Shown piece after piece: positions 1-10,576 of a stretch of 64,000 bases of DNA. The notes beneath the pieces were generated by a model that worked only from the letters and a program-made list of their open reading frames with translations, was not told the DNA's origin and ran no database searches. The DNA is from Symbiodinium natans (lineage: Eukaryota; Sar; Dinophyceae; Suessiales; Symbiodiniaceae), in contig CAJNDS010001791.1 of the NCBI GenBank assembly GCA_905221605.1, forward strand, positions 96,001 to 160,000, in the 5' to 3' direction. Position numbers and translations under genes: made by a program. The first letter of the stretch is position 1. Each line of letters starts with the position of its first letter.

Positions 1-3000
1 TTCCAGACTCCATCACCCCCGCATCCTTTGAGCTTCTCTGGTCCATTTTTGGAGTTTCCTCTGTTGGTTCTTTCGATTCCAACCGTTGTCGTTGAGCTTT
101 CAACCAATCATCATACCGTTTTCGGCATTCAGCATTGTGGTTGGCTTTTCCTCTTTTTGGACCACACGCAGGACAGTTCGCTGTGCCACCATGTTCCTTC
201 ACCCATGCAGCTGGAGGTCCAACTTTGCTCATGTCGGTGGTCGGTCCCTCAGACACTCGGCCCTCAAAGGCCTTGTCCGCTTCACCTTCAATCCGATCGG
301 GCACACCATCCTCTTTCTCCTTCAGAATCGGGGGAGCCAATGTATCCGATGGATCATGCTCCTTGAGCAAATGTTGACAATGCTCCAACCCAATCTTCAA
401 CGGAACGATGTGCTTGATGGACTTTGCTCGAAAGTGTTTTGGACAACCATCCACCATGGCACTCACAACATGAGTCAAGCCACCAACTTCAGGGTACACA
501 TAGGCTGCTTCCACAAACCGGGAGAGCGCCGTGGTTTTCATCGAATCCGGTAGCTCAGCCAGAACTGTAGCACCTATCAACGACGATCCACACTCATGGA
601 GGGATCTCTGTAGTACCAACTCCTGGGGTGATTTCTTCCCATCAAAGGCAGCTGCATGGTGATTGTGCATTGCAGCACAGTAAATCAGACCAAACTCAAA
701 CGCTCGAGGACTTCTTTTCAAGTCAAAGCCCTGCGCTCGTAGATCCAACCTCACCGTGCTGAACAACTCCTTGAGTGTTCTCACTGCCCTTTCCACACCA
801 CCAACCGCTTCATGTCCCTGCGGAGGTGCTCTTTGGGTCACAATCCTAATCCCCAGATTGGCTCTCTTGATGAGGGCGCTCACCGCTGTCTCGCTGTCTG
901 TCCTCAACAGTACAGCAGACCCTGCAATGTCCAGTCCGAAAGCATTCATCCAATAACGAATCCAGCTGGAGGTATTGTCAGCATTGGTCCCTACCAACAG
1001 ACATCCAATCATTCTGGTTGACATTTCAGTCATGACCAGTACTTTCATGTTGGGAGCCGTCGGCTGGTCTTTCGCAAAAGTACCAGTTACCAGGTTGATG
1101 AAGCAGAAATCTGCTTGCAACGCCACGGGTCGGTCTTGAGCATCCTTGGTCCGACGATGCTGGGTTGTTCCTCTTGTCATCCGACAATGAGGACATTCGG
1201 ACGAAAAAGGAATGTGGCCTCGCATCCGATGCAGCTCCATTTCTTCTTGCTTTTTCTTGGTCATTGACTGCACTGACTGCATCTGATCAACCTCCATCGG
1301 TCGTTGGCCATCATCCACATCCATGGGTCGAACCTCAGTTCTTCCAAAGGTTACTTTCTTTCGCTTTCCAGCATCACCTTGCAGGTAGATCCAAGGACAT
1401 CCAGCCCAGGATACTCCATATCCCATGACTCCTTTCTTCTCGTGTCGCAGCGAAATCTCTCTTCGAGTGAACTTCACTTCCCAACCAGTATTCACCATCT
1501 GCTCGGTGCTCAAGATGTTGTGAGCCACATCTGCTACAACTCCAGTCACACACACCGATGTCAAACCAAGATACTGCTTTCCTTCATACATAGGCAGCAA
1601 GGCTCGGATGCGAACTCGCTCGAAGACATTCACCGGGGTATCGTTGGCTGCTGAGTACCTCTCATTAGGTCCCAACGCCTTCCGATCCAAGATCTGGAAC
1701 TCATCCAAGTATCTTTTCGCAATCACAGTCACCGATGCTCCTGAGTCAATCAACCACCATTTGCTTGCATCATCCTTTTCCATGCTTTTGACTTGATTCA
1801 TCGGAGGTTTCATCAAAGACCGAACTGACTTAGATGGCAACATCTGAGATAAATCGGTAGAGATCCGATGCTCCAACTCGGCAATCCGGACTCTCGTCTC
1901 AACTTCCCATGACCAATCTATCTCATCAGTACTCCGGGGAATCCACTCTTTTCTCACTTCATCGAGCAATCCTTCCAGAGGTTGCAACACAGATTCCACT
2001 CGGGCCTCTGACTCAGGTTCATTCCATTCACCTCCAGTTAGCTGGTAGTCACTCGACTCACCCTCTTGGGAGACTTCAGCAACTGTCTTCCCCTTTCCTT
2101 TGCCTTTTCCTTTGGGCTTTCCCTTTTCGGGCTTCTTCTTGGGATCTCCTTTTGCCTTGGCTTTCGCCTTAGCATTGGGGGAATTGGGCTTCTTGCCTGA
2201 ATCTCCCTCCTTATACCAGCAATCGCGGGCATAATGTCCCTTTCCACCACACACATAGCACTCCACATCCTTCTTGTTCTGGCTTGAAGCTCGTTTGCCA
2301 GCACCTTTGCTTGATTCGCGCTTGCCTTTCTGTTCCTTTCCTTTGCCTTTTGGTTTTCCTTCGTTGCCCTTTCCCTCATTGGGATCTCGAAAAGGTTGAA
2401 GCTTCGTGCCAGGGGCTTCTGACCACACCCTTTGTTGCACCTCAAACTTCAGAGCAACTCTTTTCAGATCTTCAAACGATTCACTATCGCCATGCAACAA
2501 GCAATGGCTTCTACACCGATCTGGCAAACTGCGCAGCAAAACCATAACCGAATCCGCTTCTTGGATCTGCAAACCACCAGCATGCACATCGGGATCAAGA
2601 CTATTGAGCAGCTTGGTGTACTTGTTCAACTCATGCTCAATCTTTCGAATGATCTCCGGAATACTGGGTGCTTTCACGGTTTGATTCACCAGCTGCGACC
2701 GAAAGAACAGGCATTCAGCTCGCGACTTCAGGCAAAACTCCTTCGCCAGCAATCTCAAAGCCACAAAACCAGATTGTTGATAAGTGCTCTCACTTTCAAC
2801 ATATGTCTGCAAAATCAGAGAACTCTTCTCATGATTTGCAAAAGTCTGTCGCAGGATGTGCATCAGCCTCGTCGACCTCTTCTGTTGCTCCACAGTAAGT
2901 CGATCCTGTTTCAGCCGAGACTCTTCTTGAGTCTTCACCGCATGCATGAGCTCATTGGGAAACACTTCTGAACCCAAACCAACCCAACTGGTCAGCTTCT

Positions 3001-3835
3001 CCATCCAGGTCAAGAATCCAAGAGCTTCAGAGATGCGATCCTTCCAAGACGAAAAGTCAATGGTCGGCAAACTGGGCAACCATTTGTCCGATCGAGCAAA
3101 CACATCCCTTTCCCTTTCTTGCTCCAGAGGTGGAGGTCTCAGTGGGGGACTTGGGCTCGCCATCCGAAAAAGCTGGGTCCCCTTCGCAGGAGTACCCACT
3201 GGCGATGCACCTTGACATCCCGAAGAAGAACTGGGCATGTTCTCAGGAACACCATCCTGAGGTAAGGGGGGATTCACCTGTTGCTGTTGCTGTGGCTGCT
3301 GTTGCTGATGCTGCTGTATCATCCACTGCTGATGCTGCTGCTGTTGCTGCACCATGGACGAAGTCATCGTTTGCATAAACTGCTGTTGCTGCACAACCAG
3401 TTGCTGCATCATGCTTTCCAATTCTCGCACTTGTCTCGTCAACCCTTGCACGTCGGGTGATGTTTGTGATGGTGTCACCACAGGTTGAGGAGGTCCAGTG
3501 GATAGTCCTGGTGGTAACGAAGGACTTCCTACCGCTTGCTGAGGCAAACCAGGGGGAAACGAAGGGCCTCCCATTGTCTGTTGGGGTGCTCCAGTAGCTA
3601 CCCCATGAGGGCTTCTGGCGGGAGTTCGACCTCTGGGCACTGGGCCATACACAGGTTGGCTTCCTTGTGCCAAACCTTGCACCCACAGTGGGTTGGGATT
3701 TCCCAAACCCGGAAAAGGGTCTACCCTTCGCCTTGTCTCAGCATCCATGATGGGCACAGAGCTTCCACGCTCTCGTCCACCTCTTGGACTCCTCACATGA
3801 GCTCCACTGGTATGTCGTGGGGATGTATTCAACAT
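1..3835 (-). CDS. Ty1/copia retrotransposon Gag-Pol (Gag, protease, integrase), 3' part beyond window
   Basis: One uninterrupted minus-strand frame of about 1,278 codons runs from an ATG at 3835 (in-frame stop just upstream at 3851-3853) to the window edge, so reverse transcriptase and RNase H should lie outside. Domains seen: a Gln-rich N-terminal Gag (polyQ near residues 150-190), a basic Lys/Gly-rich tail, a CCHC zinc knuckle CYVCGGKGHYARDC (residues 526-539), an aspartic protease site LIDSGAS (Asp 697), an integrase zinc region with HRMRGH and CPHC (about 868-890), and a catalytic triad D909, D980, E1015 (34 residues between the last two, context GGVER). The order Gag-PR-IN before RT defines Ty1/copia. 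Absence of stops over 3.8 kb suggests a young or recently active copy. It abuts a copia RT in the opposite orientation, so the element is rearranged or two elements are juxtaposed. Confidence 0.9.
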   Translation of the reverse strand, partial: MLNTSPRHTSGAHVRSPRGGRERGSSVPIMDAETRRRVDPFPGLGNPNPLWVQGLAQGSQPVYGPVPRGRTPARSPHGVATGAPQQTMGGPSFPPGLPQQAVGSPSLPPGLSTGPPQPVVTPSQTSPDVQGLTRQVRELESMMQQLVVQQQQFMQTMTSSMVQQQQQHQQWMIQQHQQQQPQQQQQVNPPLPQDGVPENMPSSSSGCQGASPVGTPAKGTQLFRMASPSPPLRPPPLEQERERDVFARSDKWLPSLPTIDFSSWKDRISEALGFLTWMEKLTSWVGLGSEVFPNELMHAVKTQEESRLKQDRLTVEQQKRSTRLMHILRQTFANHEKSSLILQTYVESESTYQQSGFVALRLLAKEFCLKSRAECLFFRSQLVNQTVKAPSIPEIIRKIEHELNKYTKLLNSLDPDVHAGGLQIQEADSVMVLLRSLPDRCRSHCLLHGDSESFEDLKRVALKFEVQQRVWSEAPGTKLQPFRDPNEGKGNEGKPKGKGKEQKGKRESSKGAGKRASSQNKKDVECYVCGGKGHYARDCWYKEGDSGKKPNSPNAKAKAKAKGDPKKKPEKGKPKGKGKGKGKTVAEVSQEGESSDYQLTGGEWNEPESEARVESVLQPLEGLLDEVRKEWIPRSTDEIDWSWEVETRVRIAELEHRISTDLSQMLPSKSVRSLMKPPMNQVKSMEKDDASKWWLIDSGASVTVIAKRYLDEFQILDRKALGPNERYSAANDTPVNVFERVRIRALLPMYEGKQYLGLTSVCVTGVVADVAHNILSTEQMVNTGWEVKFTRREISLRHEKKGVMGYGVSWAGCPWIYLQGDAGKRKKVTFGRTEVRPMDVDDGQRPMEVDQMQSVQSMTKKKQEEMELHRMRGHIPFSSECPHCRMTRGTTQHRRTKDAQDRPVALQADFCFINLVTGTFAKDQPTAPNMKVLVMTEMSTRMIGCLLVGTNADNTSSWIRYWMNAFGLDIAGSAVLLRTDSETAVSALIKRANLGIRIVTQRAPPQGHEAVGGVERAVRTLKELFSTVRLDLRAQGFDLKRSPRAFEFGLIYCAAMHNHHAAAFDGKKSPQELVLQRSLHECGSSLIGATVLAELPDSMKTTALSRFVEAAYVYPEVGGLTHVVSAMVDGCPKHFRAKSIKHIVPLKIGLEHCQHLLKEHDPSDTLAPPILKEKEDGVPDRIEGEADKAFEGRVSEGPTTDMSKVGPPAAWVKEHGGTANCPACGPKRGKANHNAECRKRYDDWLKAQRQRLESKEPTEETPKMDQRSSKDAGVMESG

Positions 3836-4020
3836 AGTTCCTGCCTGAACTCAGGCTCCAGCCTGCAGTCTCTCCACAACGTCTTCTGGCAAAAATTCTC
3901 TCACCAACACCAGAAGATTGCTTTGCAGGCAGTGAAGCTGGTGACTTTGAGACAGAAGATGAATAGCGATGAAGAGCAACAAGAAGAGAAATTCAAGTCC
4001 TTCCAGAAAGTTTCTTCTTA

Positions 4021-5077
4021 GAGGAAGCAGGACCTTCTCAACTCGCAGAAGAAGACCTCGAGATCTTTGACGATGCCGCAGCAGGAAAAGAAGTTTCCAG
4101 ATTGACAAAGATGGGTGTCATAGAAGAGGTCCCATGGAGCAAGAAGAGAACAAAGAAGTTGTTTGGTTGACAACAAAGCTGGTTTTCGACTGGAGATTTC
4201 GGAAGTCAGAAAACGTCATCTGCAAGAACGAGATCCCTGAAGGGCAACAAGAAGTTCCTCATGAAGCCCTGAAGCACGAAGATGTTGGCAGAGAAGAGCA
4301 AGGCTGGTAGCAAGAGAGTATAACAACTCGAAGCGAGAAGATGTGTTCAGCCCAGCTACCTCTCCGTCGTTGACAAAGCTGATTCCAATTTTGGCATTGG
4401 CAAATCGATGGAGTATTTGGTCACTTGACATCAAAGATGCATTTTTGCAGGTTCCCCAGACCTGTACACTGCAAGATTCCACGAGGAAAAGGAAGTCAAG
4501 CAGTACACGGAATGGAAGCCAAATGCTGGCGTCTTGGCTAGTCTTCTGTGGAGCAAATTTTGTGCAGAACTTTTTGCAACAAGAAGGCTATGAGAAAAGC
4601 ATCGCGAACCCAGCGTTGTTTCACTTGATCAAGAACGGCAAGGTCGTATCCGTTTGCATCGTACATGTCGATGACCTTCAAGCAGCAGGAAAAGTAGCAG
4701 TGGTGAAGCCCGTCCTCGAAGCTTTGGCGAAGAAGGTGAAGCTACAAGTAGAAGGACCTTTTCTGACAGAAGAAGATTATCGCAATGGATTTTCCAAGCA
4801 GTCTGTGCTTTTCTCAAGAGAAGGTACAGCTATGAAGACGGAAAGTTGTTTGTCCGCCCTGACACCAAGTATGTCACCAAGCTCCTTGAAAAGCTACGCG
4901 TTGGATCGAGAAGAGAGAAAGCTACCCCTGCAGCAGGAAATGTGCAGAACACCGATGACAAAAGAGCTGGACGAGAACAAGAAGAATGTGTACCGAAGTT
5001 GTGTCGGTATACTGCTATATTTTGCCCAAGATCGTCCTGACATCCAGTATGCAGTCCGAAATTTGCAACTGGAATGA
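4021..5077 (+). pseudogene. Decayed Ty1/copia reverse transcriptase (RVT_2)
   Basis: Plus-strand copia RT remnant. The linker before RT reads in one frame at 4021-4155 (ending near MGVIEEVP), then shifts frame at least twice (segment containing TTKLVFDWRF near 4165, then RARLVAREYNNSKRED from about 4295). From 4265 a frame stays open to a TGA at 5075-5077 and carries the RT motifs WSLDIKDAFLQV (first catalytic Asp) and IVHVDDLQAAG (the YVDD-type catalytic pair). The frame ends in RNLQLE where a one-base deletion would restore the next frame (RNL-TGMKAPT). There is no credible own start codon. The several frameshifts make this a pseudogene. It is the expected partner of the minus-strand Gag-integrase but lies in inverted orientation. 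Confidence 0.85.
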
Positions 5078-7971
5078 AGGCTCCTACGCAGAAGAAGCAG
5101 AAAGAGCTCGAGCATTGCGCGTTGTATCTGAAGAAGACTGCAGGCTATGCGGTTTGCTACACAGCAGGGAGACCTGGAACGGCAACCTTGCAAAGAAGCA
5201 AGAATTTGGAGCAAGATTCCGAGAATGAGAACGAGAAGAGCATCGAGAGTGGCAGACACCTGGTCGAAGTATTTTCTGACGCCGACTGGGCCGGCAACAA
5301 GAGCAGCCGGAAATCTGTATCAGGAGGAGTCATCTTCCTGGACGGCCAGTATGCGTTTTCTGACTCAAGAACGCAGAAAACTGTGGCACTTTCCAGTGGC
5401 GAGTCCGAGTGCTACGCACTCACTGGTGCTGTCGCAGAAGGAATTGGCATTCGAGAAGCCGTGGAGTTCCTTTCTGGCAAAGCAGCGCGAATGAAGGCGC
5501 ACACAGACAGCAGTGCAGCGCGTGGCATTGTGCACCGGTAAGGTGTTGGTCGTATCAAGCACTCAGCAACGAGAATGCTCTGGTTGCAAGAGGTTACCAG
5601 AAACGGCCTATGCAGCGTGAAGGCAGTGAGCACTGTTTTCAACCCTGCCGACTTAGGGACCAAGCCCCTCAACGCATCGAGAATGAAGCTACTTTTGAAC
5701 ATCCTTCAAGTTCATGATGATCGAGAAGCAATCGGTCGTGAAGAACGAATGGCCGCAGAGAGCACAGCTACAGTCAGAAGATTGACAAAGGTATCCGGAA
5801 GCAGACTTGGTTTGACGTTATTGTCAGCTTTTGGTTTTGCAGTTGAATCTGCAGGTCAGCAAGAAGGAGATTTTGTAGCACGAAGATATTTTTGCATGCA
5901 GTTGATGAGTTTTGTGTTTGGTCCGTTTTCTACAGCTCAAGAGCCACCTCAAGAACTTCAAGAAGTTGAACAAGAAGTTTTACATGGTCAAAGCAGCAAC
6001 AGCAGCATGAAGTTTTCACACGTTTTCACGAGCATGCCTGAGCTTGAGATGTTCGTGCCCGTGTGCATGGCTGTGATTGTTGTTCTGGTGACGATCATTG
6101 TCTACTTGGCAGTGAACCAGAAGAAAGAGAAGAAGGGTGAGAAAGAAGAGAAGCCCAAAGAAGAGAAGCCTGAAGGTGAAGTCACAAAGAAGAAAGAAGA
6201 AGAAGACAAAGAGAAGAGCTCGCAAGGTGTCTTCGAAGACGACGAGACCGTGAAGATGAAGTTCGACGAGCTGATCGCGAAGATGGAGAAGCAAGAACGT
6301 GCCTTGGAGAAAGAAAAGTTGAAGAGAGAAGAAGCAGAAGAGAAGGCGAAGGAAGCAGAAGAAGATCGTGACCAAGCATTTGTTATGAAGGCGAAGGTGG
6401 TTGCGAAGTTCAGTGAAGCTGAAGCAGAGAAGAAAGCTTTGGAGAAAGAGAAGGAAGAGTTAGAGAAGCAGAAAGAAGCGTACAAGCAAGATGCCAAAGA
6501 GGTGAGAGAGCAGTTGAAGAAGGACTACGACATGATCACGAAGCACATGAAGAAAGAAGCAGACGAGAGAAAGAGAGAAGCAGAAGAGCTAGAAGCAGCA
6601 GAACAAAGAAGAGAGGAGGAAGACAGGATCAATGCAGAGATCAGGAAAGCCAACGAGGAGAAGATTGAAGCAGCAGAACGACAAAGGAGGAAAGAGGAGA
6701 CAGACAAGAAAGCCGAAGCAATGAGACAAAAGGAGCAGGCAAAGAAGGCCCAGGAGGAGAAAGAGGCCCAGGAGAAGGCAGCACAAGAGAGGAAAGCACA
6801 AGAGGAGAAGGAAGCACAGGAAAGGAAAGCACAAGAGGAGAAGGAAGCACAGGAAAGGAAAGCACAAGAGGAGAAGGAAGCACAGGAAAGGAAAGCACAG
6901 GAGGAGAAGAAAGCACAAGAGGAAAAGGAAGCACAGGAAAGGAAGGCGCAAGAGGAGAAGGAAGCACAAGAGAGGAAAGCACAGGAGGAGAAGGAAGCAC
7001 AGGAGAAGGAAGATGAAAGGAACGAGGCAATCGCGAAGGAGAAGGCGAAGAAGCAAAGAGCAAAGCTAGAGGCCTATGAGGAAATGAGAAGAAAGGAGCA
7101 GGAAGCCCAAGAAGCGACGAAGGAAGAGAAGGAGAAGGCAAAGAAGGAGTTGAAGGAAGCACAGGAGCGAAAGACCCAGGCGGAAATTCAGGCAGAGAAG
7201 GAACGAGAAGGAATGAAGGAGATTGAAGTCGTTGAAGTTGAAGATTCAGGATCTGAAGATGAAAAGCCCACACTAGGAGCAGAAGGAAAGAAGGATGCAG
7301 AAGGCAATGTGTGGCAGATCCACAAAGGAGCATTGTGGGTCAGGATCAAAGGCCAGTGGTATGATCCAAACTGGTGGACAAAGAAAGGATACACGCCACC
7401 GCCCGACGTTGCAGAGTCGAGCGAAGAAGGAAAAGAAGAAGGAGGAGCAGCAGGAACAGAAGAAGAGAGAAAGGAGAAAGAAGAAGAGCAGTACCGAGAA
7501 CCACCGCAGAGAGGAGAGAAAGGTAGCAAGAACACAAAGGGCAAATGGAATGTGGTCACGTTTACAGATTGTGGTTGGATTTGGGAGTACTGCAAAGACA
7601 CGAATGAGTATCGAGCAATTCGGCTCGATCAGAAAGGATCAGCGCAGGTGAAAGGAGCGCGAATCAAAGGTGCCGAAGACTGGAACCTCGTGACGAAGCA
7701 CTTCAAGAAGACAGGAAGGTGGGAGAGCCCCACAGAAATAAGAAGAGAGAGAGATGAGCCGCAGCAGCAAGAAGGACGAGGCCGAAGAGAACGAGAGCAA
7801 GAAGACTGGCAGCAAGAAAGTTGGCACCAGCAGCAGGACTGGTACGCCGACGACGGTTGGAGCCAGAACTACTGGGAGCCAGACTACGCCTACTACCACT
7901 ACGCCCCAAAGGGGAAGTACCAAGGCAAAGGGAAATGGAAGTATGGTGGTGGAGGCAAGAAAGGCTGGTGA
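5074..7971 (+). pseudogene. copia RNase H joined to a long TM/coiled-coil C-terminal extension
   Basis: Frame beginning MKAPTQKKQKELEHC contains the copia RNase H signature (FSDADWAGNKSSRKSVSGG, then ALSSGESECYAL). An in-frame TAA at 5539-5541 interrupts it just after GIVHR; the same frame resumes and is open for about 800 codons to TGA at 7969-7971, still reading RNase H tail (VFNPADLGTKPL). Downstream come a hydrophobic patch near 5810-5850, one clear membrane helix (MFVPVCMAVIVVLVTIIVY, about 6049-6110), then over 350 residues of Glu/Lys-rich coiled coil with 11-residue repeats, and an aromatic/basic tail with a WQIHKGALWVRIKGQWYDP block and a YQGKGKWKYGGGGKKGW end. The extension has no disabling change after the TAA. 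I do not know its function; an envelope-like or structural role is only a guess. Confidence 0.8.
6781..7011 (+). repeat. 33-bp in-frame tandem repeat inside the coiled coil
   Basis: Purine-rich unit encoding AQERKAQEEKE is repeated about six to seven times with a few substitutions and one shortened copy (AQEEKE). The period keeps the frame and the heptad-like charge pattern, so length changes here would be tolerated by the protein. Confidence 0.85.
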
Positions 7972-9210
7972 AAAGAAGAAGCCAGCAAGAAGCATCGAGA
8001 AGGGTGACGACTGAACGCAGCGTGAAGCATGTATAGATTTTCTGAAGCTGTGTACATAGAAGTTCGAGCACCCCGAACATTGCACGAAGTACAAAGTAGG
8101 TACAACGAATGTTTTTGAATAAGCAAGGACCCCAATACGCCTTGTGATATTCACACGAGTTTCACCAAGAAGAAAGTAGTTTCACGAAGAGTTTCACGAA
8201 GCAGGACTAGGAGTGTAAGGTGCAGCCAGGTAGAGGCAAGAACAGTTGAAGAAAGAAGATGGTTAGGTAAAAGAGAAGACCACACAAGAGCCATAGGCTG
8301 GCCACAGGGCTGAGACTCACAAGATGAGGACTCTAAGACAAGCCCGTGTAACTAGAAATTCGAGGTTAGGAGTTTATGCATGTTTCAAGAAACAAAGCAG
8401 AAAGAACTGGGTAAAAGACCTTGGACTAGAGGAGACGAATGTCCCCAGTTCAGTACACTTGAAGTCCGAAACAGCTCTTCGTCTTTTGGCACAGCAGTGA
8501 GAATCACTGCAGGAAAGAGAACGCCCTAAAGCCTTCGATCTGTTCCGAGGCGGGGTGTTAAGTGTACAGCATGTATCCAGGTACAGTGAATGGGTGCAGT
8601 AGGAAAGACACCAAATGCCCTAAGGCATGTTGAGTCTGAGCAGAACGAGTTTGACACCGGAGGCTTAGGCTCAAGAGTCGAAAGCGAGAAAAGTTGTTTT
8701 GCCTTTAGAGCGTGGTAGGAAAAGTGAGCCATGATGTTTACCACGTTTTTCAACACAAGAGCTCTTTGTTACACGTAATGGAGAGTGTTTTCATCACAGA
8801 AGTAGTGGAGCCTTGAAGAGTTCCACCAATCCCCCAAAGAAGTTGAATGTATGCAGTCGCTGCAAGGACATGCTGAAACGTACAGAGTAGCAGACGAAAG
8901 TTCATGTGAGATGTGCAGTTCGAACACTGCAATCTCAGGCGGGGTGATGAACTTTTGCATTTACCCCCAAGTGTATCTTGTGTACAGATTTTCTAGTGCT
9001 TTGACACGTCTTTCATGTTTTGCCAGGAGTGCGTTGCATGAGAGGAATCTTGTGACATTCAGGCCCAAACATATGTGGAAAAGACCGCTTGTTTTTACAC
9101 TGACTCTTTTCCATATGTACGATAAGTCCTACAGTGTAGCCTCTACCTGTATCGCCCGTGACATTTCCTCTGCCTGTGACTTGGTAACTGATATAATTAT
9201 GATATAATCG
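7972..9210 (+). other. Noncoding 3' region of the copia element; possible LTR
   Basis: No coding frame of note. A purine-rich stretch ending GAGGCGGGG is followed at 8556 by TGTTAAGTGTACAG, which resembles a polypurine tract followed by a TG-starting 3' LTR. A similar GGCGGGGTGATG occurs at 8940. No matching 5' LTR lies in the window, so the LTR call stays tentative. The stretch ends where telomere-like DNA begins near 9225. Confidence 0.3.
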
Positions 9211-9224
9211 TAGGATCGTCTCAG

Positions 9225-10450
9225 GGCGTTTTAGGGTTCAGGGTTTAGGGCTCTTTAGGGTTTAGGGTTGACGGTGTTTTTAAGTTTAGGGTTAAGGTTT
9301 AGGTGTTTTCAATTTTTAGGGTTTAGTGTTCTCAGGTTTTAGGGTTTTTGGGTTTTGTTAGGGTTTAGGGTCTAGGGTTTAAGGTTTAGGGTTTAGGGTT
9401 AAAGGTTTAGGGTTTAGGGTTTCTTGAGGTTTTTTAAGGTTTTTTCGGGTTTGGGTTTTTTTTAGGGTTTAGGGTTTTTTCGGGTTCAGGGTTCAGTGGT
9501 TTTTTGGAGTTTAAGCCTTAGGGTTTTTAGGGTTTAGGTCTTAGGGGTTCTTGTCGGGTTTAAAATTTCGGGTTCTTTAGGGTTTCGGGCTTAGCGTTTT
9601 TCAGGGTTTCGGGTGGTAAGGCTTTTTAGGGTTCGGGTTTGGGGTGTTTTAGGGTTTACGGCTTAGGAGGTTTTGGGGTTCAGGTTTTTGAAGTTTAAGG
9701 ATCAGGAGGTTTTAGGGTGGAGGGGCCTCGGGCTTCTAAGATGGTTTTAGGGTTTAGGGTTTAGGGCTCTTTAGGTTAGGGGGTTTTCAGGGTCAAGGGC
9801 TTAGGGTATTTTGAGGGTTTAGGATTTGGGTTTGGAGGTTTTAGGCTTCATGGCTTCCGGGTCTACAGGGTTTTTTTGGGTAGGGACTTGTCTGAAAGGG
9901 ATCGGGGTCTATCGCGGCTGAAATAGCGGGGGAACACACGCGCGCTGGGTCCAAGAATGCAAAGCGTGGGGGTTTGGGGGGGTGCGCAGCCCCCCCCCCC
10001 CCCCACTTGCAACACAATGCCCGCATGATGGGTTTGAAAGAAACAACAAAAACGCCGAAGCAAGTCGGGGGGTGGGGGGTGGGGGTGGGCCAGCCCCCCA
10101 CTCGCAGGCTGAGGCGGTTTTAGGGTGTAGCGTTGACGGTGTTTTAGGGCTTGGTGTTTAGGGTTTAGATTTAGGTGTTTTCATTTGGGTTTCGTGTTTT
10201 CAGGGTTTAGGGTTTAGGGTTTTGTTAGGGTTTAGGGTTTAGGCTTTTGGGTTCTTGAGGGTTTAGGGATTAGGGTTTCTTAGGGAGGGGTTGTTTATGG
10301 GCTTACAGGTTTTCAGCGTTAAGCGTAGGGTATTTTGAGGGCTTAGGATACAGGGGTTAGGAGGTTTTTAGGGTTTTTGGTTTTTTTGGGTTTAGGGTTG
10401 TAGGGCTTAGGTTGTTTTAGGTTTAGGGTTTAGGGCGTAGGGGTTTTTTG
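9225..10450 (+). repeat. Degenerate TTTAGGG telomere-like array
   Basis: Dozens of TTTAGGG units and variants (TTTTAGGG, GTTTAGGG, TTCGGG, TTCAGG) run G-rich on the plus strand, interrupted by a non-telomeric block at 9890-10110. The heptamer is the plant/dinoflagellate telomere repeat. The high divergence marks an old interstitial telomeric sequence, not a functional end. Confidence 0.9.
9891..10014 (+). repeat. 120-bp subtelomeric unit, copy 1
   Basis: Begins TCTGAAAGGGATCGGGGTCT and runs through a CAAAGCGTGGGGGTTTGGGG block to a C15 tract. It is nearly identical to the segment at 10457-10576. It is embedded in the TTTAGGG array, as is usual for subtelomeric satellites or inserted elements. 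Confidence 0.8.
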
Positions 10451-10456
10451 GGCGTA

Positions 10457-10576
10457 CTGAAAGGGATCGGGATCTATCGCGGCCGAAATAGCGGGGGGAA
10501 CGCACGCATGCTGGGTTCAAAAATACAAAGCGTGGGGGTTGGGGAGGGGGCGCAGCCCCCCCTTGATTTGCAAACA
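10457..10576 (+). repeat. 120-bp subtelomeric unit, copy 2
   Basis: Second copy of the unit at 9891, starting CTGAAAGGGATCGGGATCTA and ending in a C-run followed by TTGATTTGCAAACAC. Differences are scattered substitutions and a shorter C-tract. A weaker third relic, with CTATCTGAAAACGATAGGGC, begins near 10680. Confidence 0.8.

Larger units (their letters stand above)
1..9200. mobile_element. Composite, inverted Ty1/copia LTR-retrotransposon region
   Basis: Gag-protease-integrase on the minus strand (1-3835) meets RT-RNase H on the plus strand (from about 4021). The two halves together would make one copia polyprotein, but they face away from each other around 3836-4020. This is either an internal inversion or insertion of one element beside or into another. 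A perfect 14-bp palindrome (GCCTGAACTCAGGC, 3843-3856, 6-bp arms and 2-bp centre) sits at the junction. No LTR pair could be confirmed by eye. Confidence 0.75.

Noticed and set aside
6016-7601. Several long Leu/Ser/Phe-rich frames on the minus strand
   Set aside because: They are the antisense of the purine-rich coiled-coil coding sequence, not genes.
8655-8685. TTAGGCTCAAG resembling the end of the dinoflagellate spliced leader
   Set aside because: Only about nine bases match, with no upstream leader sequence and no coding start after it.
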